From: Euryarchaeota archaeon UBA33
GTDB taxonomy: Archaea > Thermoplasmatota > E2 > DHVEG-1
Assembly (NCBI GenBank): GCA_002506745.1
Contig: DAYE01000021.1
Coordinates: 14,400-19,557, forward strand
Direction: 5' to 3'
Length of the DNA stretch: 5,158 nucleotides
In this document: one piece after another, positions 1 to 5,158 of the stretch
How the letters are laid out: every line of letters begins with the position of its first letter
Position numbering within the stretch: the first letter of the stretch is position 1
Notes under the pieces: model-generated
Seen by the model: the letters and a program-made list of their open reading frames with translations, nothing else
Databases searched by the model: none
Told to the model about the DNA's origin: nothing
Program-made: the position numbers and the translations under genes

Positions 1-120
1 CGGTTTAAAAAAGGAGTGAAGGAAGAAACCAAAGAAAAAATCGTCAAAAACGTTTCCTTGGCAATCTCACTGCTCATTCTAGCGTTAATCCTGATTCCCT
101 TTTTTATTAAATATGTGTAA
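1..120 (+). CDS. C-terminal end of an unidentified protein with a terminal membrane helix (5' truncated)
   Basis: An open frame enters from the left edge and gives 39 codons followed by TAA at 118-120. The first 17 residues are rich in Lys and Glu (GVKEETKEKIVKN) and very hydrophilic. They are followed by about 19 hydrophobic residues (about 18-36, SLAISLLILALILIPFF) and a short IKYV tail. This looks like a single membrane-spanning helix at the extreme C-terminus: either a tail-anchored protein with its bulk in the cytoplasm or the last helix of a multi-spanning protein. The Lys-rich side next to the helix suggests, by the positive-inside rule, that the residues before the helix are cytoplasmic. 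The start and most of the protein lie outside the window, so no family can be named. The gene converges on rpl10e, with 11 bases between the two stop codons. Codon use and base composition look like the rest of the window. The frame is AT-rich and short, so a chance reading frame is not fully excluded. Confidence 0.6.
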   Translation, partial: RFKKGVKEETKEKIVKNVSLAISLLILALILIPFFIKYV

Positions 121-131
121 TAAGAGGGTTT

Positions 132-650
132 TTAATGGAGAAGCTCAGCGCCTTTTTCAACATTAATAACGCATGGTGCTGACAGTTTCATGCTTGCTTT
201 CCGTAAGGCTTCCCGTGCAGGAACTAAGTACTGTTCTGATGTGTCAAGCGTCATGAGAATTTGATCCACTTTCACACGAGCAGCGGTCCCGACAGGTTTA
301 CCATATGCTCGTCGCATCCCCATGGAGACACGGTCTGCCCCTGCCCCGCTCGCTTGTTTGTTTTCACGGATGACAATATGAGGATAGACTCGTATGTGCA
401 ATCGATAATTCGCAGAACCTATGTTTTTCTCAAGGGCTTTGTTCGCTGAGATACGTGCTGATTCCAGCGCATTGTGTCTCAACTGACATTTCTCTTTTGT
501 AACTAATGATAATTGAATAGGAAACTTTGCTGTTTTATTACCAATGACGAACTGTGTGAGACGGGATGCGGGAACACCGCCTATGTACTCTCGTCTCGTT
601 GTTGCCTGTCCTCTTACGAGACGGATCATTCTCGCTGGTTTTCGTGACAT
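132..650 (-). CDS. rpl10e: Large-subunit ribosomal protein L10e (uL16 family)
   Basis: This encodes the archaeal/eukaryal counterpart of bacterial L16, a large-subunit protein that sits near the tRNA-binding and peptidyl-transferase region and helps position tRNA. The 172 residues match the normal archaeal length, so the gene appears complete. Visible family features are the basic N-terminus MSRKPARMIRLVRGQ with REYIGGVP after it (residues 21-27), the strand IRVYPHIVIREN (86-97), GADR (104-107) and the highly conserved basic loop GMRRAYGKPVGTAARV (111-126). The C-terminal part, ALRKASMKLSAPCVINVEKG (148-167), is also typical. The ATG at 648-650 is supported by an AGGTGA Shine-Dalgarno site six bases upstream and by the MSRKPARM N-terminus expected of the family. 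The gene stands alone on the minus strand, divergent from the csl4 run and convergent with the truncated gene at 1-120. Its transcript must end inside or beyond that neighbour. There is no sign of damage. Confidence 0.97.
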   Translation of the reverse strand: MSRKPARMIRLVRGQATTRREYIGGVPASRLTQFVIGNKTAKFPIQLSLVTKEKCQLRHNALESARISANKALEKNIGSANYRLHIRVYPHIVIRENKQASGAGADRVSMGMRRAYGKPVGTAARVKVDQILMTLDTSEQYLVPAREALRKASMKLSAPCVINVEKGAELLH

Positions 651-656
651 ACTTTT

Positions 657-662
657 TCACCT
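657..662 (-). promoter_or_regulatory. Ribosome binding site of rpl10e
   Basis: Read on the minus strand, AGGTGA lies six bases before the rpl10e ATG, with AAAAGT between. It matches the archaeal anti-Shine-Dalgarno complement (GGTGA type) and fixes the start codon at 648-650. Confidence 0.75.
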
Positions 663-704
663 ATCAATAAACTGGATACTTAGGAACATCGAAATAAACA
701 TGCC

Positions 705-713
705 ATTTATAAG
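705..713 (-). promoter_or_regulatory. Probable TATA box and BRE for rpl10e
   Basis: Minus-strand CTTATAAAT resembles an archaeal TATA box. The bases immediately upstream on that strand are AAAAGT, a purine-rich stretch like a TFB-recognition element (BRE). With the usual spacing of about 25 bases, transcription would start near 684, leaving a leader of about 34 bases that includes the AGGTGA site. The core TTATAA is palindromic, so the element could in principle also work toward csl4. The BRE-side bases in that direction (CATGCC) are a poorer match. Assigned from sequence pattern only. Confidence 0.45.
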
Positions 714-768
714 ACTTTTTACTCCAGTATCACCATTTCTTCCTTAGGAGAATAATCGGACCATAACC

Positions 769-775
769 TTTAAAA
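769..775 (+). promoter_or_regulatory. Candidate TATA box for the csl4-rpoL-truD run
   Basis: TTTAAAA preceded by ATAACC lies 37 bases before the csl4 ATG. Standard spacing would put the transcript start near 797-800 and give a short leader of about 13-16 bases. That leader would still contain the weak GTGAG site at 803-807. The match is ordinary in AT-rich DNA. The alternative is the palindromic element at 705-713 acting rightward with a leader of about 78 bases. Confidence 0.3.
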
Positions 776-812
776 CATAGATTAGCTTGCCTATTTGGAT
801 TTGTGAGAAAAC

Positions 813-1382
813 ATGAAACATAAATTAGTCATGCCTGGTGATCAACTCTCCACTTCAGAGGAATTAATGCCTGGAGACGGTACATTTGAAGAAAATGGAA
901 TCATCAGAGCAGCGCGAATAGGCACTTATGTTGTCGATGAAAAACATCGTACCGCAGAGGTAAAACCAGCGACAAGTACACCAGTAATACTAAAGAAAGG
1001 GGACATTGTGATCGGAAGAGTGATTATGGCAAAAGAAAAAATGATTATCGTTGAAGTGAAACATGTCGCCGGAAAAAACAGATCCATCTCCAGTGATACC
1101 GATGCAACAATTCATGTCAAGGAAATCGCCCAAGGATTCATAAAAGAAGCATCATCTGAATATAAAGCCGAGGATTATATCCGGGCAAAGGTTATCCAAG
1201 TCAGCCCTAGTGTACAGCTTGAGACAAAAGAACGAAATTTTGGAGCCATCAAAGCACTCTGTTCAAAATGTCGCCATCCACTCGTCAAAAAAAGCCAGGG
1301 GCTTGAATGTGAGAACTGCGGGAACAAAGAATATCGACGCATTGCAGAAGACTACGGGAATCTTGACATTCAACATCTATAA
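813..1382 (+). CDS. csl4: Exosome RNA-binding cap protein Csl4
   Basis: Csl4 is a subunit of the archaeal exosome, the cytoplasmic 3'-to-5' RNA-degrading and RNA-tailing complex. Together with Rrp4 it forms the cap on the Rrp41-Rrp42 ring, binds substrate RNA and, in studied archaea, links to DnaG. All three expected domains are visible in 189 residues: an N-terminal small beta domain beginning VMPGDQL (6-12) with a second PGDGTF (20-25); a central S1 RNA-binding fold at about 62-142, starting KKGDIVIGRV and including VKEIAQGFI and YIRAKVIQV; and a C-terminal zinc ribbon with two intact CxxC pairs, C150/C153 and C166/C169. The length is normal. The ATG at 813 places VMPGD at the usual distance from the N-terminus. 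The ribosome-binding signal is weak (GTGAG, five bases upstream). It is the first gene of a run with rpoL 25 bases downstream. The link between exosome and polymerase genes is a recurring archaeal arrangement, which supports the call. Confidence 0.93.
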   Translation: MKHKLVMPGDQLSTSEELMPGDGTFEENGIIRAARIGTYVVDEKHRTAEVKPATSTPVILKKGDIVIGRVIMAKEKMIIVEVKHVAGKNRSISSDTDATIHVKEIAQGFIKEASSEYKAEDYIRAKVIQVSPSVQLETKERNFGAIKALCSKCRHPLVKKSQGLECENCGNKEYRRIAEDYGNLDIQHL

Positions 1383-1407
1383 TTAAAAGAAAAGGGACTG
1401 TGAAAAT

Positions 1408-1674
1408 ATGGATTTGAAAACAATCCGAAAAACAAAAACTGAACTTGAATTGGAAATCACCGGTGAAGATGAAACCATTCTACATCCAATCACTCATATC
1501 TTGCTTCAGAATGATGATGTCGATTACGCTGCTTGTATGGCGGACAATCCACTTGCTGTGAAAAAACGATTATTCATCCGTGTAAAAAAAGGCTCACCAG
1601 AAGATGTCTTAAAAAAGGCAGTAAAATACCTTGAGGATGAAATTAAACAATTTGGCAAGAATTTTGAAAAATAA
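1408..1674 (+). CDS. rpoL: DNA-directed RNA polymerase subunit L (Rpo11, Rpb11-like)
   Basis: RpoL pairs with RpoD (Rpb3-like) to form the assembly platform of the archaeal RNA polymerase, equivalent to the bacterial alpha dimer. The 88 residues are typical of the family. The N-terminal strand TELELEITGEDET (11-23) carries the conserved GED turn. It is followed by a helix of LL/VDYA type (31-41) and then CMADNPLAVKKRLFIRVKKGS (43-63), where family members usually have an HPL motif. The C-terminal helix spans about 64-86. The conserved HTLxNLL segment after GED is strongly altered here (ETILHPI, 22-28), and HPL reads NPL, so this is a divergent member, although overall order and length fit well. 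The ATG at 1408 follows AAAGGG and a closer GTGA (1400-1403). It lies 25 bases after csl4 and 12 before truD, with no promoter-like sequence in either gap, so it is probably cotranscribed with both. Confidence 0.88.
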   Translation: MDLKTIRKTKTELELEITGEDETILHPITHILLQNDDVDYAACMADNPLAVKKRLFIRVKKGSPEDVLKKAVKYLEDEIKQFGKNFEK

Positions 1675-1686
1675 CAGAGCAGCGCG

Positions 1687-3000
1687 GTGATGAAAACCCC
1701 AGATTTTGAGCACGAAATCGGTATCGAGACCTATTGTACAAACCACCCGGGTATCGATGGAAAACTACGTGTCCGTATCGATGATTTTCGCGTAACCGAG
1801 CTATACTTATATCCAGCGAAGAAAGACCAGGGAAATTTTACGATTGCCGAGGTCACCAGTCGAAATTGGGAGACTCATACCCTCGTCCAAGAAATAGCAC
1901 ATCGTTTACATTTCTCGCAGAGACGAATCAGTTTTGCTGGCACCAAAGATAAGCGAGCCTGGACAACACAGTTGATGTCTTTTGATCATGTTCCCCCTGA
2001 ACAGTTATCATCGCTTACCATCAAGGATGTTACGTTTGAGAATATATTCCAATCAGATGTTCCGGTACGAATCGGGGAGCTCTTAGGAAATCGCTTTGAA
2101 ATCACTATACGGAATATATCGGAAGAAATTGTACCAGAACAGATCATCTCTCTACTCTCCCCTTTTCAGAAATGGGGTGGTTTTCCGAATTTTTATGGAA
2201 TCCAACGATTTGGGATTATTCGACCAATCACCCATCTTGTTGGAAAATACATTATTCAAGGGGATTTCGAAAAAGCGGCCATGACATATATGGGAAATCC
2301 GATGCCTGGGGAAAACGAAACGACCTATGCACTACGAGAAGACCTTGAAAAAACACGAGATTATGGAAAAGCATTCCATTCATACCCAGATGCATTGAAT
2401 TTTGAAAAAGCAATGTTGAACAGACTCATTCAAGATCCCCATGATTTCATTAGAGCATTTAAGGAGCTTCCGAAGAATCTTCTGATGATGTTCGTGAATG
2501 CATATGAATCATTGTTGTTTAATAAAATGCTTAGTGAGCGTATCAGACGTAACATACCCCTTCATCAGGCGGTGGTCGGGGACATTATCCATCCTATGCG
2601 AAAGAATGTTATCGTCAATGAAACAATCCCGGTCGGAGAATCAAACATCGAGAAAGTCAACTTACAAATATCGAAGAAAAAAGCGGTCGTCACCGGTCTT
2701 CTTGTCGGATATGATAGCATGTATGCAGAAGGTGAAATGGGAAAAATCGAACATGCTATTATTGATGCGCAGGAGATAGACCCGCGGGATTTTATTATTC
2801 CAGAGATATCGTTTCTTTCTTCTGCAGGGTTAAGACGACCATTGCTTGCATTGTTGCCATCCCTTGAATGGACCTTACATACTGATGAATACAGCTCAGA
2901 TCGTCAAGCGCTGACTTTACGTTTTGAGTTACAAAAAGGATGTTATGCAACCTCACTTCTTCGCGAGATCATGAAATCGCAGAACCCAAGAAATTATTAG
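1687..3000 (+). CDS. truD: tRNA pseudouridine synthase TruD
   Basis: TruD converts a specific uridine in tRNA to pseudouridine; U13 is the classic target, and some archaeal homologues also act at other positions. The 437 residues match archaeal TruD, which is longer than the bacterial form. Motifs appear in order: FEHEIGIETY and PGIDGKLR near the N-terminus; IDDFRVTEL (31-39); the catalytic loop FAGTKDKRAWTTQ (83-95), where D88 aligns with the catalytic aspartate; the signature GGFPNFYGIQRFG (164-176); SSAGLRRPLL (378-387); and the C-terminal QKGCYATSLLREIMK (416-430). The archaea-extended insertion domain lies between these last elements and the signature. No key residue is missing and there is no frameshift. 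The start is ambiguous by one codon: GTG at 1687 is followed directly by ATG at 1690, and neither has a well-spaced Shine-Dalgarno site, so initiation may be coupled to rpoL, which ends 12 bases upstream. Confidence 0.96.
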   Translation: MMKTPDFEHEIGIETYCTNHPGIDGKLRVRIDDFRVTELYLYPAKKDQGNFTIAEVTSRNWETHTLVQEIAHRLHFSQRRISFAGTKDKRAWTTQLMSFDHVPPEQLSSLTIKDVTFENIFQSDVPVRIGELLGNRFEITIRNISEEIVPEQIISLLSPFQKWGGFPNFYGIQRFGIIRPITHLVGKYIIQGDFEKAAMTYMGNPMPGENETTYALREDLEKTRDYGKAFHSYPDALNFEKAMLNRLIQDPHDFIRAFKELPKNLLMMFVNAYESLLFNKMLSERIRRNIPLHQAVVGDIIHPMRKNVIVNETIPVGESNIEKVNLQISKKKAVVTGLLVGYDSMYAEGEMGKIEHAIIDAQEIDPRDFIIPEISFLSSAGLRRPLLALLPSLEWTLHTDEYSSDRQALTLRFELQKGCYATSLLREIMKSQNPRNY

Positions 3001-3003
3001 AGG

Positions 3004-3024
3004 AATCGTTGAAGGGAAACGATT
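3004..3024. repeat. Perfect 7-bp inverted repeat just after truD
   Basis: AATCGTT (3004-3010) and AACGATT (3018-3024) are exact reverse complements separated by GAAGGGA. Two G-T wobble pairs could extend the stem outward (3003/3025, 3002/3026). The right arm runs into TTTT, so on the plus strand it resembles a weak terminator hairpin for the truD transcript. It begins four bases after the truD stop. The stem is AT-rich and short and could equally be a protein-binding site or chance. Confidence 0.35.
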
Positions 3025-3058
3025 TTAACGACATTGTGGTATTACCTGACGATTTTAA
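3019..3058 (+). repeat. Duplicated ACGATTTTAA word, 30 bp apart, upstream of ileS
   Basis: The 10-base word ACGATTTTAA occurs at 3019-3028 and again at 3049-3058, exactly 30 bases apart. Each copy contains a TATA-like ATTTTAA. The second copy ends 30 bases before the ileS ATG, so as a TATA box it would give a very short leader (about 5-10 bases). The first would start transcription near 3050 with a leader of about 38 bases. Whether either works as an ileS promoter, or whether ileS is read from the csl4 promoter, cannot be told from the sequence. Confidence 0.35.
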
Positions 3059-3077
3059 GCTATCATGAACCTTATTT

Positions 3078-3081
3078 GGTG
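3078..3081 (+). promoter_or_regulatory. Ribosome binding site that decides the ileS start
   Basis: GGTG lies seven bases before the ATG at 3089 and matches the GGTGA-type site seen for rpl10e. An in-frame ATG at 3065 would add MNLIWCIS but has no such site, so 3089 is preferred. Confidence 0.55.
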
Positions 3082-3088
3082 TATATCA

Positions 3089-5158
3089 ATGATACAAGCT
3101 CCTCAACAGAAATACAACCCAAAAGAAGTCGAAGAACGTATTCAAAAATTCTGGCAAGACAACACCATTTTCAAAAAAACAATCGAACAACGAAAAGAAT
3201 GCAAACCCTACATATTTTTAGAAGGACCACCCACTGCTAATGGACTTCCGCACCCAGGTCATGTCCTCACCAGAGTAATGAAAGATCTGATCCTGCGTTA
3301 TCAGACGATGAACGGTCATTATATCCTGCGGAAAGCAGGTTGGGATACCCATGGGTTGCCTGTTGAAATAGAGGTTGAAAAAAAACTTGGTCTTAAGGAT
3401 AAAGAAGCTATCGAGACCTATGGGGTAGCTAAATTTAACGAAGAATGTAAAAAAAGTGTCTTTCGTTATGAGCACGCATGGGTAGAGATGACCCAGCGAA
3501 TCGCGTTTTGGCTCGATATGGACGATCCGTATATCACGTTGAAGAACGAATACATAGAGTCAGTTTGGTGGTCGCTCCAACAAGCCTGGAAGAAAAAATT
3601 GTTATACCGTGGTCATAAGGTCGTCCCCTATTGTCCCCGCTGTGGGACAGCGCTGTCTACTCATGAGATTTCCCAGGGGTACAAAGTAGTAGAGGATCCA
3701 TCGATTTTTGTGAAATTCAAAATAAAAAACGAGGAAGGATATTTTCTTGCATGGACCACGACTCCATGGACGTTAATTTCTAATGTTGCACTCGCGGTTC
3801 AACCCAAGGAACAGTATCTGAAAATACGGTCAAATGGCGAGATTCTTATTTTAGCCGAACAACGTGTAGCTGCTCTTCTCAAAGGCCAGGAGTATGATGT
3901 ACTTGATCGTTTTCCTGGTAAAGAACTTGAACATAAGGAGTACGAACCTCTCTTTCAGTATAGTTCTCCTGAGAAGAAGGCATGGTATGTGGTCTTAGCA
4001 GATTTCGTGACCATGGAGGATGGCACTGGCATTGTCCATATCGCTCCTGCGTTTGGTGAAGACGACTATAATGTAGGCCGCACCTACGACCTCCCTGTTG
4101 TTCAACTGGTGAAACTCGATGGGACGTTCCCTGATGAAGTAACACTCTGGCATGGACAGTTTGTCAAAGACGCAGACCCGAGCATCATCCAATATCTCGA
4201 AGAAAAAGGTCTGCTTGCTGGTACGAAGAAGCATTCCCATGAGTACCCATTCTGCTGGAGATGCGACTCACCTTTGTTGTATTATGCGATGGAATCCTGG
4301 TTCATCGCCATGTCAAAAGTCCAAGAATCACTCGTAAAAAACAACAATCAGATCGCATGGTACCCAGCTCATCTGCAGCAAGGACGATTCGGTGATTTCA
4401 TCAGAGATGTCAAAGACTGGGCTCTTTCACGGGATCGATACTGGGGCACACCTCTACCGATTTGGACGTGTACGAACAAGGAATGCAACCATACTATCTG
4501 TATTGGTAGCGTCCAGGAGCTTCGAGATCTTAGCAAGAGTTTTCCTGAGAAATACGATCTGCATAAACCGTTTGTCGACGAACTTTTCGTACAATGCCCG
4601 AAATGTCATGAAAAGATGATTCGAGAAAAAGAAGTCATCGACTGCTGGTATGATTCTGGTTCATCGTTTTTTGCTCAGTGGCATTATCCGTTTGAAAACA
4701 AAGAACTGTTCAAAGAAAATTACCCGATCGATTTCATCAGTGAAGCCTTGGATCAAACCAGGGGATGGTTCTACTCGTTACTCGCTATCTCCACGTTTTT
4801 ATTTGACAAAAACCCATACAAGACGGTCCTTACCCTCGGGTTAGTCCTGGATAAAGACAATCAGAAGATGAGCAAAAGTAAAAAGAACTACGTCGACCCA
4901 ACCATCATCCTTGACCATGAAGGTGCAGATGCATTACGATGGTACCTCATCTCAGCGAACGCGCCATGGATGTCCACACGGTTCTACGAAGAAGCGGTCA
5001 AGGACACGCTTGGAAAGTTCTTACTTACGTTTTGGAACTCCTATAATTTCTTCACAACCTATGCGATATTGGATGCGTTTGATGCGAAGAAAAAGCATGT
5101 CCCTCTCTCGAAACGGGGGCTTCTTGATCAATGGATCATGAGCCGTTTCAACAACCTT
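3089..5158 (+). CDS. ileS: Isoleucyl-tRNA synthetase, archaeal/eukaryal type (3' truncated by window)
   Basis: This class I synthetase attaches isoleucine to tRNA-Ile in the cytoplasm and hydrolyses mischarged valine. The 690 codons in the window read without a stop or frameshift. Features in order: YNPKEVEERIQKFW (9-22); GPPTANG (46-52) and the HIGH motif as HPGH (55-58); GWDTHGLPVEIEVEK; a CxxC at C182/C185; the CP1 editing domain with the threonine-rich WTTTPWTL (222-229) and GTGIVHIAPAFGEDDY (312-327) carrying the conserved aspartate; a second CxxC at C389/C392; WALSRDRYWGTPLPIW; a cysteine cluster (C461, C466, C471, then C503/C506) likely to bind zinc; DCWYDSGSS; DQTRGWFYSLL; and KMSKS at 593-597. 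The window ends just after the catalytic core, at the start of the helical anticodon-binding region. Full-length relatives are about 1,050 residues, so about a third is missing here. The start at 3089 is chosen for its GGTG site and family N-terminus. It lies 88 bases after truD. Confidence 0.96.
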   Translation, partial: MIQAPQQKYNPKEVEERIQKFWQDNTIFKKTIEQRKECKPYIFLEGPPTANGLPHPGHVLTRVMKDLILRYQTMNGHYILRKAGWDTHGLPVEIEVEKKLGLKDKEAIETYGVAKFNEECKKSVFRYEHAWVEMTQRIAFWLDMDDPYITLKNEYIESVWWSLQQAWKKKLLYRGHKVVPYCPRCGTALSTHEISQGYKVVEDPSIFVKFKIKNEEGYFLAWTTTPWTLISNVALAVQPKEQYLKIRSNGEILILAEQRVAALLKGQEYDVLDRFPGKELEHKEYEPLFQYSSPEKKAWYVVLADFVTMEDGTGIVHIAPAFGEDDYNVGRTYDLPVVQLVKLDGTFPDEVTLWHGQFVKDADPSIIQYLEEKGLLAGTKKHSHEYPFCWRCDSPLLYYAMESWFIAMSKVQESLVKNNNQIAWYPAHLQQGRFGDFIRDVKDWALSRDRYWGTPLPIWTCTNKECNHTICIGSVQELRDLSKSFPEKYDLHKPFVDELFVQCPKCHEKMIREKEVIDCWYDSGSSFFAQWHYPFENKELFKENYPIDFISEALDQTRGWFYSLLAISTFLFDKNPYKTVLTLGLVLDKDNQKMSKSKKNYVDPTIILDHEGADALRWYLISANAPWMSTRFYEEAVKDTLGKFLLTFWNSYNFFTTYAILDAFDAKKKHVPLSKRGLLDQWIMSRFNNL

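Noticed and set aside
261..449. 62-codon plus-strand open frame
   Set aside because: It lies fully antisense to rpl10e, has no ribosome-binding site, and its translation looks like a shadow of a conserved gene.
544..747. 67-codon plus-strand open frame spanning the 5' end of rpl10e and its promoter
   Set aside because: Most of it is antisense to rpl10e and the rest crosses the putative TATA element. No start signal and no recognisable protein.
741..749. TCCT-T-AGGA small palindrome in the rpl10e/csl4 spacer
   Set aside because: Four-base arms around one central base do not extend and are expected by chance.
1687..1693. GTGATGA resembling a C box of a C/D-box sRNA
   Set aside because: It is the truD start region. 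No D box (CTGA) follows at a suitable distance and no C'/D' pair is visible.
2096..2284. 62-codon plus-strand open frame inside truD
   Set aside because: Out-of-frame shadow over the conserved GGFPNFYGIQRFG region.
2498..2779. 93-codon plus-strand open frame inside truD
   Set aside because: Alternative frame of truD; basic, low-information translation and no start signal.
3092..3094. Rare-type isoleucine codon ATA as second codon of ileS, possible self-regulation by charged tRNA-Ile
   Set aside because: A single codon in an AT-rich genome is not evidence of attenuation. No Ile-codon run or leader peptide is visible.
3034..3240. 68-codon plus-strand open frame over the truD-ileS gap and ileS start
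   Set aside because: It overlaps the clear ileS N-terminus and HIGH-motif region in another frame; no recognisable protein.
3218..3475. 85-codon minus-strand open frame
   Set aside because: Antisense shadow of ileS across the class I signature region.
3879..4240. Two overlapping minus-strand open frames
   Set aside because: Antisense to the ileS editing domain, which reads without interruption on the plus strand.
4152..5141. Chain of short plus-strand open frames (4152-4337, 4392-4619, 4650-4844, 4911-5141)
   Set aside because: All lie in the same region as ileS in other frames. Codon-by-codon reading of ileS shows it intact, so they are not fragments of a second gene.
1..5158. Search for mobile elements, CRISPR repeats, tRNA or rRNA genes and defence systems
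   Set aside because: None seen. Coding density is high with conserved housekeeping genes, and no long terminal repeats or regularly spaced repeat arrays are present.

Overview
The window reads as a stretch of core archaeal chromosome, probably euryarchaeal in the broad sense. The evidence is the gene content: a eukaryote-type L10e ribosomal protein, the exosome cap protein Csl4, an Rpb11-like RNA polymerase subunit L, an archaeal TruD, and an archaeal/eukaryal-type isoleucyl-tRNA synthetase. Thermoplasmatota is my best guess for the phylum, from the general look of the proteins and the divergent RpoL motif. That is inference and cannot be proved from the window.

Layout: (1) At 1-120, the last 39 codons of an unidentified protein that ends in one hydrophobic helix. 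(2) At 132-650 on the minus strand, rpl10e, converging on the first gene with only 11 bases between the two stop codons. (3) At 651-812, a divergent intergenic region with a good TATA-like element and Shine-Dalgarno site for rpl10e and a weaker promoter candidate for csl4. (4) At 813-3000, a compact plus-strand run csl4 - rpoL - truD with gaps of 25 and 12 bases, very likely one transcript. (5) At 3001-3088, an 88-base spacer with a perfect 7-bp inverted repeat and a duplicated 10-bp AT-rich word. (6) From 3089 to the window end, ileS, open at its 3' end: 690 codons are present without interruption, and roughly the last third of the usual protein is missing.

Together the genes cover RNA synthesis (RpoL), RNA decay and quality control (Csl4), tRNA modification (TruD), tRNA charging (IleS) and translation (L10e). 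This is an information-processing neighbourhood. I see no transposase, CRISPR array, tRNA, rRNA, prophage or defence gene, and no sign of an undescribed system. The points most worth a second look are the unusual RpoL dimerisation motif, the repeated elements in front of ileS, and the unidentified membrane-tail gene at the left edge.
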